A DNA stretch of 64,000 nt from Vreelandella andesensis (GCF_003989795.1 NZ_RZHG01000030.1:32341-96340), one strand, 5' to 3'; numbered from the stretch's first letter, positions 36,262-46,025 are shown. Notes: a model not told the origin generated them from the letters alone. Numbers and translations are program-made.

Positions 36262-37402
36262 CGGAATTCAGACCGCCGCCAGCAACCAACTAAACCCCTT
36301 TCAAGCCGCTCGTGAACTGGCTCAACAGCTAGGCCATGAGCACTTGGGGTTTGTGCTGTTTTTTTGCAGTGCTGAATATCGGTTAGAGGAACTAGCGACT
36401 GCCTTGGACGGCGCGTTTGATAAGGTGCCGATGAGTGGCTGCACAACGGCGGGGGAAATTACCCCGCAAGGCTATGACCGTGGTTCGGTGGTAGCGATAG
36501 GCTTTGATCGACGCGTGTTTGCAATTGAAACCGCGCTGATAAACGATCTTGAACACTTTGATCTTAGCCGTGCGCAACCGCTTGTGGATAGTTTATTAGA
36601 GCGTTGCCGACAGCAGGCTGTTGCCCCGGTGAACGAGCATAGCTTTGTGCTTACATTGCTGGATGGTTTGTCCAGCCGTGAAGAGCAGGTGTTAGCAACG
36701 TTAGATGCTGCACTTGGTCGTATTCCCAGCTTCGGTGGCTCGGCGGGCGATGACAATCATCTTGCTCACACTCATGTTTATGCGAATGGGCAGTTTCATA
36801 CCCGCGCTGCTGTTGTAGTAATGATTAACACGCGGCTGCCGTTTGAGGTGTTTTCTACTCATCATCTTGAGCCGCTTGCCCATAAATTGGTGGTAACAAA
36901 CGCTGACCGGGAACGGCGCCGAGTGCTAGAACTCAACGGTTTACCTGCCGCGGAAGTTTATGCTGCGCTAGTCAACTGTCATGTTGATGCGCTTTCACCC
37001 TCCATTTTTGCTCAGCACCCGCTGGCGGTTTATATCGGCGGTCAACACTATATTCGTTCAATACAACGTGTTAATGAAGACGCCAGCCTAACCTTCTATT
37101 GCGCGGTAGAAACGGGCATTGTGTTGACCGCGATGCGGCCTGCGCCGTTACTCTTGGATTTAGAGGTAATGTTACAGCGCGTGCAACAGCGCTTGGGTGC
37201 AACGCCAACAATTATAGGCTGTGATTGTTTCTTACGCCGTATGGCGCTTGAATCTCTGCAACAGCTGGATCAGGCATCCTCGCTGCTTCGTCATGCGCGA
37301 GTGGTGGGGTTTAATACTTACGGCGAACAACATCATGGTATGCACGTAAATCAAACGTTTACGGGGGTGGCCTTTGGCGCTCTTCCAACTAGCGGCGGAT
37401 AG
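36239..37402 (+). CDS. nosP: FIST-domain sensor protein, NosP-like
   Basis: 387 residues: an N-terminal FIST domain (LGFVLFFCSAEYRLEELATAL, MSGCTTAGEITPQGYDRGS, SFGGSAGDDN) and a C-terminal FIST_C domain (FNTYGEQHHGMHVNQTFTGVAFG). NosP-type FIST proteins of Pseudomonas, Vibrio and Legionella bind heme and report nitric oxide to a neighbouring kinase. GTG 36239 is preferred, with GGAGAA about eight bases upstream; ATG 36215 is possible. It overlaps the kinases on both sides. Confidence 0.85.
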   Translation: MTIAPKNSGIQTAASNQLNPFQAARELAQQLGHEHLGFVLFFCSAEYRLEELATALDGAFDKVPMSGCTTAGEITPQGYDRGSVVAIGFDRRVFAIETALINDLEHFDLSRAQPLVDSLLERCRQQAVAPVNEHSFVLTLLDGLSSREEQVLATLDAALGRIPSFGGSAGDDNHLAHTHVYANGQFHTRAAVVVMINTRLPFEVFSTHHLEPLAHKLVVTNADRERRRVLELNGLPAAEVYAALVNCHVDALSPSIFAQHPLAVYIGGQHYIRSIQRVNEDASLTFYCAVETGIVLTAMRPAPLLLDLEVMLQRVQQRLGATPTIIGCDCFLRRMALESLQQLDQASSLLRHARVVGFNTYGEQHHGMHVNQTFTGVAFGALPTSGG

Positions 37403-38768
37403 TGACACCGCGGCAGATGATGCCACGCTACGCGAGGAAAACCGCCGTTTGCGTAAGGTTTGCCAAGCGCTGATGGAACGTGTGGAGTCTGGATCAAGTC
37501 CCAGCAATGCTCCCTATGCAGCGTTTGAACGCTCGGTGCTGCTGGCTGAGCAAGTGCGCGAACGTACCGACGCGCTTCACCGCACATTAGACGAACTCAG
37601 CCAAGTGAATGCCCGACTGCTGGCGGCTAACGCCGAAGCAGAGGCGGCCAACCTTTCCAAAACGAAATTTTTAGCAGCGGTGAGCCACGACCTGCTGCAG
37701 CCATTAAACGCCGCCCGGTTATTTGCCAGCGCTTTAGAAACGCATGCGCTCCCCGAGGCCTCCCAAGCGTTAGTCGGGCACATAGGACGCTCGTTAAAAG
37801 ATGTTGAGGGGCTTTTGGGAACCTTGGTGGATATTTCCCGGCTGGATGCTGGCGTGCTACACGCGGATAAAGCACCCTTTGCGGTAAGTACGCTACTAGA
37901 CGCCTTAGCAGAAGAGTATCGGCAAGTGGCCGCAGTGCGTGGGCTAACGCTTCACTACGTGCCATCGAGCGTGGTGGTCGATTCTGACTTGGCGCTGCTG
38001 GCGCGTGTCGTGCGCAACTTTCTCAGCAATGCGGTGCGCTACACCGAGCAGGGTCATTTGCTGCTTGGCTGTCGACGACGCGCCAACGGTCTTGAAATTA
38101 TGGTGGGCGATACCGGTCCGGGTATACCGGAGCCGCAGCGTCAGGCGATTTTTCTAGAATTTCGCCGCGCCAACCAGTCCCAGAGTAGCCACAGCCGAGG
38201 GCTTGGATTAGGACTGGCGATCGTCGATCGAATCAGCACTATGCTAGAGCACCCCGTTACTCTTGCCTCACAGCTTGGATATGGCTCGCTTTTTTCCGTG
38301 TTAATACCTTATGCAGCCCCCAGTACTGGTGCATCATCCGTTGCTTATGCTCAAAAATCATGGCCTGAGTCTGAACGTTGGCAGCACAACCCGTTACAAG
38401 GCTGCGTTATATGGGTGATTGATGATGATCCTGCAATCATAGAAGGGATGCAGGCATTGCTGGGCAGTTGGGGTTGCCGGGTGAGGGCGGCTGCTACGGT
38501 GAGTGCGTTGGAAGCGGCGAGTGACGGTGAGCGCCCGGCCGTACTGCTGGTGGATTACCATCTTGGAGACCATCGCGAAAATGGGATCGACTTGGCTGCG
38601 CGATTGCGGCGTCGCTACCCAGGATTAGCCACTGTGGTTATCACTGCTAATCATGAGGCAGCTTTAAAGAGAGCTACACGCGAAGCAGGGATGCACTGTT
38701 TATTAAAACCGCTTAAACCACTTCGCTTAAAGATGCTATTGGGAGCGCTCTTAGAGAGCCACGCTTAA
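37374..38768 (+). CDS. nahK: Cytosolic hybrid histidine kinase, NahK-like
   Basis: 464 residues without membrane helices. A coiled coil (about 15-100) leads to HisKA with SHDLLQPLNAARLF (His105), the ATPase domain (DTGPGIPEPQ, RGLGLGLAIV) and a C-terminal receiver with Asp394 (LLVDYHLGD). The SHDLLQP form of the H box is typical of the NahK/ErcS' group, which is inhibited by NosP-bound nitric oxide in P. aeruginosa. The start is TTG 37374 behind GGGGGTGG, 29 bases inside the FIST gene; the next ATG would cut the coiled coil. Confidence 0.87.
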   Translation: MALFQLAADSDTAADDATLREENRRLRKVCQALMERVESGSSPSNAPYAAFERSVLLAEQVRERTDALHRTLDELSQVNARLLAANAEAEAANLSKTKFLAAVSHDLLQPLNAARLFASALETHALPEASQALVGHIGRSLKDVEGLLGTLVDISRLDAGVLHADKAPFAVSTLLDALAEEYRQVAAVRGLTLHYVPSSVVVDSDLALLARVVRNFLSNAVRYTEQGHLLLGCRRRANGLEIMVGDTGPGIPEPQRQAIFLEFRRANQSQSSHSRGLGLGLAIVDRISTMLEHPVTLASQLGYGSLFSVLIPYAAPSTGASSVAYAQKSWPESERWQHNPLQGCVIWVIDDDPAIIEGMQALLGSWGCRVRAAATVSALEAASDGERPAVLLVDYHLGDHRENGIDLAARLRRRYPGLATVVITANHEAALKRATREAGMHCLLKPLKPLRLKMLLGALLESHA

Positions 38769-38782
38769 CGCAGCGTTGGCAG

Positions 38783-39466
38783 TTAAGTAGAGGAGGTGCG
38801 TTTGGAAAGGTAAGCGCCCAGCTCCTCTTCGCCTGCGATAACGATGGCGTGCACTCTACTCGTCGCTCCTAACTTACGTAAAATAGCAGAGACATGCGTT
38901 TTAACCGTGGTTTCAGCGATCAACAGCTCACGCGCGATGAGTTTATTGGACATCCCCTGCGCCATGCAGCTCAGTACATCTAACTGCTTATCGGTTAAAC
39001 GTAGTAGCCGTTCGCGGGACACTTCCGATGAAGACGTTAACGCCGATGGCTCCATGCGGGCGGGGGGCTGGCGCATAATATCCGCAGGCAGATAAAGCTG
39101 CCCCTGGAGGATCTGATTGAGTGCCGCCAACAGCTGCTCTCGGGGGGTTGATTTTGGAATATAGCCAACGGCACCTTGGGTAATCGCGTCTAACACCAGC
39201 TGGCGTTCTTGATGCGCCGAGACAATGGCGACAGGAAGCCATGGGAATCTTTCTCGCAGTATTGCCAGCCCTTCTAGTCCCTCGGCATCGGGTAGGCTTA
39301 AATCGAGTAATAGCAGATCAAGCTCATCGTGAATGCCTATTGTGTCAATAGCCGCCGCCAAACTGTCGGACTCCAATAACTGAGTATCGGTTAATCCAGC
39401 GCTAATCACCGCGTGCAGTGCATCGCGAAACAGTGGATGGTCATCTGCCACTAACAACGAGTACAT
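38783..39466 (-). CDS. LuxR/NarL-family response regulator (AgmR/ErbR-like)
   Basis: 227 residues: receiver domain with Asp55 (LLLLDLSLPDAEG) and a C-terminal LuxR helix-turn-helix (LTDKQLDVLSCMAQGMSNKLIARELLIAETTVKTHVSAILRKL, cited in part). Relatives AgmR/ErbR activate alcohol and aldehyde oxidation genes in pseudomonads, in agreement with the divergent exaC gene. AGGAG lies before ATG 39466. It converges on nahK with a 14-base gap and is divergent from exaC. Confidence 0.9.
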   Translation of the reverse strand: MYSLLVADDHPLFRDALHAVISAGLTDTQLLESDSLAAAIDTIGIHDELDLLLLDLSLPDAEGLEGLAILRERFPWLPVAIVSAHQERQLVLDAITQGAVGYIPKSTPREQLLAALNQILQGQLYLPADIMRQPPARMEPSALTSSSEVSRERLLRLTDKQLDVLSCMAQGMSNKLIARELLIAETTVKTHVSAILRKLGATSRVHAIVIAGEEELGAYLSKRTSST

Positions 39467-39585
39467 GGCGTCTCCTACCAAGGGATGAGGGTGCGTCCTG
39501 CCATCGGGCTATATCGTAAATGGCGCGTGTAGCCAACACTGGGTAGGCACCTTATTTAATAATCATAATACTCAGGAGCTATACC

Positions 39586-41106
39586 ATGATCTACGCCAAC
39601 CCGGGTGATACTGGTTCCGTTGTGTCCTTTGAAAAACGCTTCGGCAACTATATCGGCGGAGAGTTTGTTCCCCCCGTCAACGGCCAGTACTTTGACAATA
39701 TTAGCCCTGTTAACGGTCAAGTATTTTGCGAAATCCCCCGCTCTAGCGCTGAAGATATTGAAAAAGCGTTAGATGCAGCTCACAAAGCAGCGCCCGCTTG
39801 GGGTAAAACCTCCGCTCAAGAGCGCAGTAACATCCTACTTAAGATTGCCGACCGCCTCGAGCAAAACCTTGAGATGCTTGCTGTAGCCGAAACGTGGGAT
39901 AACGGTAAAGCGGTTCGCGAGACCCTGAATGCTGATATTCCGCTTGCCATTGACCACTTCCGCTACTTTGCTGGCTGCCTGCGCTCACAAGAGGGTACGG
40001 CTGCAGATATTGATGCCAACACGGTTGCCTACCACTTCCATGAGCCGCTGGGCGTTGTTGGTCAGATTATTCCCTGGAACTTCCCGATCTTAATGGCTGC
40101 ATGGAAGCTTGGGCCTGCGCTTGCCGCTGGTAACTGCGTCATATTGAAACCTGCCGAGCAAACCCCTGCCTCTATCTTGAAAGTGATGGAAGTGGTTGGC
40201 GATTTGCTGCCGCCCGGCGTACTGAATATCGTTAATGGCTTTGGTCCAGAAGCTGGCCAAGCACTCGCCTCCAGTAAACGGATTGCCAAAATTGCCTTTA
40301 CTGGCTCGACGCCGGTTGGCTCGCATATTCTTAAATGCGCAGCAGAAAACATTATTCCTTCGACCGTGGAGCTAGGGGGTAAGTCGCCCAACATCTATTT
40401 CGCTGACATCATGAACGCCGAGCCGACGTTTATTGATAAAGCCGTTGAAGGTTTGGTGCTCGCATTCTTCAACCAAGGCGAAGTATGTACCTGTCCTTCC
40501 CGTGCGCTGATTCAAGAGAGCATGTACGACGAGTTTATGGCCAAGGTGATTGAACGGACGAAAACGATCAAGCGTGGCAATCCGCTGGATACCGACGTGC
40601 AAGTAGGTGCTCAGGCGTCTCAAGAGCAGTTTGATAAAATCATGGCGTATATGGACATTGCACGCGATGAAGGCGCTGAGTTTCTTTCCGGTGGCGATAA
40701 AGAGACCCTGGATGACAGCATCAATGGCGGTTACTACATTCAGCCCACCCTGCTCAAAGGCAACAACAAGATGCGCGTCTTCCAGGAAGAGATCTTTGGT
40801 CCTGTGGTCGCTGTGACTACCTTTAAAGATGAAGAGGAAGCGCTGGCCATTGCCAACGACACCGAGTTTGGTTTGGGGGCAGGCGTATGGAGCCGTGACA
40901 TCAACGTTGCTTTCCGCATGGGCCGTGGCATTCAAGCAGGCCGCGTATGGACTAACTGCTACCACCAGTATCCGGCCCACGCTGCGTTTGGCGGTTATAA
41001 AAAATCAGGCGTAGGTCGCGAAACCCATAAAATGGCGCTTGAGCACTATCAGCAAACTAAAAACTTGCTGGTCAGCTACGATATCAACCCACTGGGCTTT
41101 TTCTAG
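39586..41106 (+). CDS. exaC: NAD-dependent aldehyde dehydrogenase, ExaC/AldB type
   Basis: 506 residues, one aldehyde dehydrogenase domain. Catalytic cysteine in [10 protein letters not shown] (Cys301 or Cys303 by count), general base in [13 protein letters not shown]-binding GSTPVG and [11 protein letters not shown]. The N-terminus [15 protein letters not shown] and C-terminal [10 protein letters not shown] are typical of ExaC/AldB, which oxidise acetaldehyde from ethanol. CAGGAG precedes ATG 39586. The divergent LuxR regulator is the likely activator. Confidence 0.95.
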   Translation: MIYANPGDTGSVVSFEKRFGNYIGGEFVPPVNGQYFDNISPVNGQVFCEIPRSSAEDIEKALDAAHKAAPAWGKTSAQERSNILLKIADRLEQNLEMLAVAETWDNGKAVRETLNADIPLAIDHFRYFAGCLRSQEGTAADIDANTVAYHFHEPLGVVGQIIPWNFPILMAAWKLGPALAAGNCVILKPAEQTPASILKVMEVVGDLLPPGVLNIVNGFGPEAGQALASSKRIAKIAFTGSTPVGSHILKCAAENIIPSTVELGGKSPNIYFADIMNAEPTFIDKAVEGLVLAFFNQGEVCTCPSRALIQESMYDEFMAKVIERTKTIKRGNPLDTDVQVGAQASQEQFDKIMAYMDIARDEGAEFLSGGDKETLDDSINGGYYIQPTLLKGNNKMRVFQEEIFGPVVAVTTFKDEEEALAIANDTEFGLGAGVWSRDINVAFRMGRGIQAGRVWTNCYHQYPAHAAFGGYKKSGVGRETHKMALEHYQQTKNLLVSYDINPLGFF

Positions 41107-41127
41107 TAGTAGCCAGCTTTGCAACGA

Positions 41128-41155
41128 TACCGCCCGGCCTTGTAGCCGGGCAGTA
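41128..41155 (+). terminator. Hairpin after exaC, weak terminator
   Basis: TACCGCCCGGC pairs with GCCGGGCAGTA with one internal mismatch. No T run follows on the plus strand, so termination may be inefficient. Confidence 0.45.
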
Positions 41156-41169
41156 TAAAAGGCTGCACC

Positions 41170-41201
41170 GTGCTGGATATAGCTGGCGCTGGATATGACT
41201 G
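41170..41201. repeat. 16-base imperfect tandem duplication
   Basis: GTGCTGGATATAGCTG and GCGCTGGATATGACTG lie in tandem after the exaC hairpin; 13 of 16 bases agree. Confidence 0.7.
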
Positions 41202-41269
41202 GCCGAGCGACCAGATGGGGAAAAATAGGACTTTCTTCCCTTTTTTATCTCTTTTTTATCCCCTACCCG

Positions 41270-43021
41270 CTATTCAGTACCCACAACAGCCTGCTTTCCC
41301 AACCAGCGACGCGCCATACGCTCGGCATGGGCGAGATTGCTCACGATTGCTAATTTGCCCACCTTACGTTTAATGCCTGCGCGCTTAATTTTGAGCGCCA
41401 TTCGTGGTGGCATACCCACAAACATGACGCCTACACCCTGTTCGCTTAGTTCACGGCATAGGGTATCTAGCGCGACGATGGCCGTGGTATCCAAGCTGGG
41501 CACATCGCGCATATCCAAAACGATAACCCGCACACTGTGATCAATCACTCGGAGTGTGGCGATCGCCTTTTCAGCGACGCCGAAAAAGAGTGGGCCGTGA
41601 ATTTTGTAAAGTACTACTTCTGGCGGGAAGTGCGCGTCTTTATCGGGTGTGTCTACGCGTCGGGTGTGAGTTAACTGGGCCATACGGCGAATAAACAGTG
41701 CCGCAGCCAGACCGATACCGACAGCCACCGCGATTACCATGTCGAACATTACCGTTAGCGCAAAGCAGATCACTAGCACCCAGACATCACTAGCAGGGGC
41801 ACTTCTCAGCGTATGCATAAAATGGCGCGCTTCACTCATGTTCCAGGCGATGATAAATAGCAGCGCGGCTAGCGCAGCCATGGGCACGTATCCCAGAGCG
41901 CCTGCCAGTGCGACCACTGCGAGCAGCACCACCAGCGAATGCACCACCGCAGCGATAGGTGAGAAGGCGCCACTTTTAATATTGGTTGCTGTGCGGGCAA
42001 GTGCTGCCGTGGCGGTAATGCCGCCAAAGAAAGGCACCACTAAATTGCCCAGCCCCTGACCAATCAGTTCGGCGTTAGGGTCGTGACGGGTGCGAGTTAA
42101 GCCATCTGCTACTACGGCGCAGAGCAGTGATTCAATTGCCGCCAGTAAGGCAATGGCCAGCGCTGGGCCAAGCAGCGCCTGAATCAATGCGAAGTTGATC
42201 TCAAGCGGCGTGCCATCAGCGCCAGGAAAGTGCCAAGGTGCGGTAAAGCTAGGCGCAAAGGGTGGAATACCGCTACCGCTTTCACCCTGAAACTCCCAGC
42301 TAAAACGCGAGGCGATTGTGTCAACTTCAAAGCCACCCATTGTTAGCAATGTGGCAACGAAGGTGCCTACCGCCAAGCCAACTAACGGGGCTGGGACCGG
42401 AGTATTTAATCGAGGCCAGATTAACAGCGTCGCCAAGGTGACCAGCCCCACGCTGATTTCTGTTGGTGAAAGACTGGGTAGCGCTTGGCCAATCAGTACT
42501 AGGTTGTGCAGGGTGCTATCGCCCAGTTCTACTCCAGCCAATCCAAGAAAGTCAGGTAGTTGCAGTAGCGCAATCACTAACCCAATGCCCGCCGTAAAAC
42601 CAAGGATAACCGGGTAGGGCACGTATTGAATCAGACTCCCTAGCCGCGAAAGCCCTAACGCAACCAAAATAGCCCCCGCCATTAGTGTGGCGATCAATAG
42701 GCCGCCCAGGCCGTAGTTAGCTACAATGGGAAATAAAATCACCACAAAAGCAGCGGTGGGGCCTGAAACGTTAAAACGCGAGCCGCCGCTCAATGCAATC
42801 ACTGCGCCCGCGACAATCGCAGTGTAAAGCCCATGTTGGGGCGGCACGCCAGTAGCGATCGCCAATGCCATAGAAAGGGGTACGGCCACCACACCAATCG
42901 TCAGTCCTGCCATCACATCACGCTTCAATTTGGCAAGCGTATACCCTTCGCGCCATGCGTTGAGTAACGCACTGCCTGGCACTGGGAAGACGTAACCCGA
43001 AGGGCGGTGGTCGCGGGCCAT
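41270..43021 (-). CDS. SulP-family anion transporter with STAS domain (DauA-like)
   Basis: 583 residues. The membrane domain begins with DVMAGLTIGVVAVPLSMALAIATGVPPQHGLYTAI, the SulP signature, and is followed by a C-terminal STAS domain (from about residue 455: VVLYKIHGPLFFGVAEKA, VRVIVLDMRDVPSLDTT). The family moves sulfate, bicarbonate or dicarboxylates; E. coli DauA carries succinate. Substrate open. TAGGAG precedes ATG 43021. Confidence 0.9.
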   Translation of the reverse strand: MARDHRPSGYVFPVPGSALLNAWREGYTLAKLKRDVMAGLTIGVVAVPLSMALAIATGVPPQHGLYTAIVAGAVIALSGGSRFNVSGPTAAFVVILFPIVANYGLGGLLIATLMAGAILVALGLSRLGSLIQYVPYPVILGFTAGIGLVIALLQLPDFLGLAGVELGDSTLHNLVLIGQALPSLSPTEISVGLVTLATLLIWPRLNTPVPAPLVGLAVGTFVATLLTMGGFEVDTIASRFSWEFQGESGSGIPPFAPSFTAPWHFPGADGTPLEINFALIQALLGPALAIALLAAIESLLCAVVADGLTRTRHDPNAELIGQGLGNLVVPFFGGITATAALARTATNIKSGAFSPIAAVVHSLVVLLAVVALAGALGYVPMAALAALLFIIAWNMSEARHFMHTLRSAPASDVWVLVICFALTVMFDMVIAVAVGIGLAAALFIRRMAQLTHTRRVDTPDKDAHFPPEVVLYKIHGPLFFGVAEKAIATLRVIDHSVRVIVLDMRDVPSLDTTAIVALDTLCRELSEQGVGVMFVGMPPRMALKIKRAGIKRKVGKLAIVSNLAHAERMARRWLGKQAVVGTE

Positions 43022-43136
43022 GAGGCAATTCTCCTAGTGGATTGGAAAAACGAAACATTACGTTACACCTAGCCTTGGTTTCTCACAATATGGCGTTAGT
43101 TGTGTGGGAGCCGTCATCGCAGCTGTTCGCACATGA

Positions 43137-43165
43137 AAAATCCCGGCGCGTTTGGCCGGGATTTT
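43137..43165 (-). terminator. Terminator of betT
   Basis: AAAATCCCGGC (43137-43147) and GCCGGGATTTT (43155-43165). Read on the minus strand the stem is followed by T residues, just after the betT stop codon. Confidence 0.85.
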
Positions 43166-43190
43166 CCATTTCACTTCACGACTTATGCTG

Positions 43191-45239
43191 TTACATCTGG
43201 GAATCTTCTGGCGGTTCGCCGATGGTGCCTGGCATCGCTTGTACATGCCCCATTTGCTGACCCGCCAAGGTGAGGAAGTGCAGGTGGCGTTCGTATTCTG
43301 CCACAAGATCACCAATCACCTGGCCACGAGTATAGCCATTCAGGTCTTTGTCTTGCCCACCTTCTGCTAGGTACACGTCTAACCGCACATAGAAGTCGTC
43401 ATCCGCCGGAATGAAGCTTGGCGTACGCATGCGGTGCGGGCATACCTGATAGACAAAGCTCGTCGAATCGCCAAGGTCGACCTGCAACGTAAGATTGGGT
43501 AGCGACTCACCGTCAAAGTGCTCTTCGGTAACGTTGGCGGTTTGGCCACGGCTTTCAAGTTCTTGGGCAAATTGCGTCATTGCTGGGCGAATAGAGTGCT
43601 CGATGGTCGCTGCGGCACCTGCTCGGTTAGACGTATCCAGTGCACGATCCAGGCGCTCGCGCCAGTCGCCGCCAGAAGCACCACCGGCAATCATGCGGCG
43701 TGCATCTGCCTTGCTGCCTTCTAGCTTCAGGGCTTTGTACATCCCCACCATTACCGCGAAAATCACCAATGAAAAAGGCAGTGCGGTAATCACTACGGCG
43801 CTTTGCAGGGCGTTTAAGCCGCCTGCCATCAGCAGTGCAATGGTAATCAAACCAATCACTGCGGACCAGAAAATACGCAGGCGTATCGGGGCATCGTGGT
43901 TTACGTCACTCAAAATAGAGGTGAAGTTAGCCAGTACCAGTGCGCCGGAGTCTGCAGAGGTAATAAAGAATACAATGCCTAGTACTGTCACTACCGCTGC
44001 GGTAAGCCCCACGTAAGGGTAGTACTCAAGCAGTGTGTAAAGTGTGGTTTGCGGAGTGTTGAGAGCCTGTTCGCCCAGTTCTACCACGCCTTGGTTGGCC
44101 ACTAACTCAATGCCACTGTTACCGAATACCGACATCCACACCATCATAAAGGCCAGCGGAATGAACAACGCGCCGGCGACAAATTCGCGGATGGTACGGC
44201 CACGTGAAATACGTGCCAAGAAAAGGCCGACAAACGGTGTCCAAGCAATCCACCAGCCCCAGAAAAAGATTGTCCACCACATTTTCCACTCTTGAGCGCC
44301 TTCATCGGCAAACGCGTAAGTGTTAAAGCTGGCACCCACAAAGCCAGAGAGGTAGTCACCAGCGTTATTGACTACTTTATCTAGCAAAACCAAGGTATCG
44401 CCTGAAAAGAGCACAAAGAGCATGAGTGCTAGCGCGAGCAGCATGTTGAACTCAGAAAGGCGGCGAATGCCTTTCTCGACGCCAGTCACCACGGAAATGG
44501 TTGCTAAAACAACGACCAGCACTATCAGAATGACCTGTACGGTGAGCGTTTCCGGCACACCGAACATGTAAGTGAGGCCATAATTAAGCTGCATTACCCC
44601 AATGCCCAGGCTAGTGGCAATACCGAATACAGTGGAGATAACGGCAGTAATGTCCACAGCGTTACCAATAGGCCCGTGAATACGCTTGCCTAAAATGGGA
44701 TAGAGCGCGCTACGGATCGCCAGCGGCAAACGATGGCGGTAGCTAAAGTAGGCCAGCGCCATACCCATCAACACGTACAGCCCCCAGCCGGAAAGCCCCC
44801 AGTGCAGATAGGTTTGAACGACGGCTTGACGCATTGCTTCTTGGCTTTCAGGCGCTAGATCAGGCGGTGCCAAATAGTGAGCGACCGGTTCTGCAACGCT
44901 GAAAAACAGTAGGTCGATGCCAATACCTGCAGCAAACAGCATGGCGGACCACGATAACAGCGAAAATTCAGGCCGTGAGTGATCAGGGCCAAGGCGAATG
45001 CTGCCAAAGCGCGACATGCCAATAATCACCACAAATAACAGATAAGCCACAATCGCCAGCATGTAATACCAGCCGAAGGTTTTACTTACCCAGGCAAGTC
45101 CGGCATCGAAAAAAGCGCCGGCTTGCTCGGTAAACAGCATGGTAAGAACCAAGAAAACGATAATGCCCGCTACACTCCCGTGGAAAACCACGGGATTAAG
45201 GCGGTCTCGGGAGGGAAGGTTGGGGTTGTCTTTCGCCAT
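43191..45239 (-). CDS. betT: BCCT-family choline/betaine transporter BetT
   Basis: 682 residues, close to E. coli BetT. Twelve membrane helices with BCCT motifs: GPDHSRPEFSLLSWSAMLFAAGIGIDLLFF and the tryptophan-rich MWWTIFFWGWWIAWTPFVGLFLARISRGR. A C-terminal cytoplasmic domain of about 170 residues is the osmosensing extension seen in BetT. It imports choline for betaine synthesis under salt stress; betIBA is not in the window. AGGAG precedes ATG 45239 by nine bases. A TGAACGTTCA palindrome lies about 53 bases upstream. Confidence 0.92.
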   Translation of the reverse strand: MAKDNPNLPSRDRLNPVVFHGSVAGIIVFLVLTMLFTEQAGAFFDAGLAWVSKTFGWYYMLAIVAYLLFVVIIGMSRFGSIRLGPDHSRPEFSLLSWSAMLFAAGIGIDLLFFSVAEPVAHYLAPPDLAPESQEAMRQAVVQTYLHWGLSGWGLYVLMGMALAYFSYRHRLPLAIRSALYPILGKRIHGPIGNAVDITAVISTVFGIATSLGIGVMQLNYGLTYMFGVPETLTVQVILIVLVVVLATISVVTGVEKGIRRLSEFNMLLALALMLFVLFSGDTLVLLDKVVNNAGDYLSGFVGASFNTYAFADEGAQEWKMWWTIFFWGWWIAWTPFVGLFLARISRGRTIREFVAGALFIPLAFMMVWMSVFGNSGIELVANQGVVELGEQALNTPQTTLYTLLEYYPYVGLTAAVVTVLGIVFFITSADSGALVLANFTSILSDVNHDAPIRLRIFWSAVIGLITIALLMAGGLNALQSAVVITALPFSLVIFAVMVGMYKALKLEGSKADARRMIAGGASGGDWRERLDRALDTSNRAGAAATIEHSIRPAMTQFAQELESRGQTANVTEEHFDGESLPNLTLQVDLGDSTSFVYQVCPHRMRTPSFIPADDDFYVRLDVYLAEGGQDKDLNGYTRGQVIGDLVAEYERHLHFLTLAGQQMGHVQAMPGTIGEPPEDSQM

Positions 45240-45291
45240 GGAGGCGGACTCCTGTTGTTAAGACAAGAATTAAAAAAGCATTATTTTTGAA

Positions 45292-45301
45292 TGAACGTTC
45301 A
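45292..45301. promoter_or_regulatory. TGAACGTTCA palindrome before betT, TetR/BetI-type operator candidate
   Basis: Perfect 10-base palindrome in an AT-rich stretch, in the promoter region of betT. BetI, a TetR-family repressor responding to choline, binds similar ACGTTCA-containing inverted repeats in bet promoters (from memory). No betI gene is present here. Confidence 0.45.
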
Positions 45302-45390
45302 AATAAAATACGCGGTTTGAGTGCTCACTTCAAGTCGAAGAGGGGCTTTCAAGCCATTCATGAGCGCGCTTTTCAAGCAGATAGAAACAA

Positions 45391-45411
45391 AAAAGCCCGG
45401 CTAAGCCGGGC
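45391..45411 (-). terminator. Terminator of the Spy-like gene
   Basis: On the minus strand GCCCGGCTTAGCCGGGC is followed by six T residues; it lies 32 bases after the stop codon at 45443. Confidence 0.88.
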
Positions 45412-45442
45412 GTTAGAGCGGGGTTTGACGTTGAATAAACGC

Positions 45443-45883
45443 TTACTCTGCCGCACTCTCCTCGGCAGATTCACCGTGGTGCCCGCGACGCTCATGATCG
45501 CGTTTGCCATGACTACCTTCACCGTGGCGACGCTCGTCATGCTTTTCGTCATGCTTCTCTGCATGCATGTCGCGCATGGCCTCGTGCAGCGCTTTTTGCT
45601 CTTCGTCGGTTAGGATCTCGGCCATCTGAGCTTGATGCTCTTCGCGCAGCGACATCATTGCATTACGGTGTTCAGCATGAGCTTCGTTCAAGGCCGTTTG
45701 TTGCTCTTCGCTTAAGCCGGCACGTTGATAAGCTTCTTGGCGGCGTTCTTCCATACGTTCCTGCATCGCTTCGCGGTTCATACCTGCGCTATTGTGGTGA
45801 CCTGCATGGGCGTTAAAGGCTAACGGCATAAGGGCAACGATCACTAGTACAGGCGCAAATAATTGGCGTAATGACATGTTCAT
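45443..45883 (-). CDS. Spy/CpxP-like periplasmic protein, His-rich C-terminus
   Basis: 146 residues: signal peptide (LFAPVLVIVALMPLAFNAHA), then a charged helical region with two LTxxQ-like repeats (LSEEQQTALNEAH and LTDEEQKALHEAM) and a histidine, lysine and glutamate rich tail (EKHDEKHDERRHGEG). LTxxQ proteins include the chaperone Spy and the metal-related CpxP/ZraP. The histidine-rich tail suggests metal binding, which is inference. GAGGT precedes ATG 45883. It is transcribed as a single gene. Confidence 0.8.
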   Translation of the reverse strand: MNMSLRQLFAPVLVIVALMPLAFNAHAGHHNSAGMNREAMQERMEERRQEAYQRAGLSEEQQTALNEAHAEHRNAMMSLREEHQAQMAEILTDEEQKALHEAMRDMHAEKHDEKHDERRHGEGSHGKRDHERRGHHGESAEESAAE

Positions 45884-46025
45884 AGCGGACCTCGAAAAAA
45901 TGATAAAAAGTGGCAACGTGTCAATACTAGTATCTTAGGGCTTGGTGTAAAACGTTTGCACAAAGTGTGTAACAACTGTGACCTTATCGCGGCTAACGCG
46001 GTCACAAATCGTTGGGTGAGGGCCT

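Noticed and set aside
41128..41155. exaC hairpin as strong terminator
   Set aside because: No T run follows on the plus strand, so I list it only as a weak candidate.
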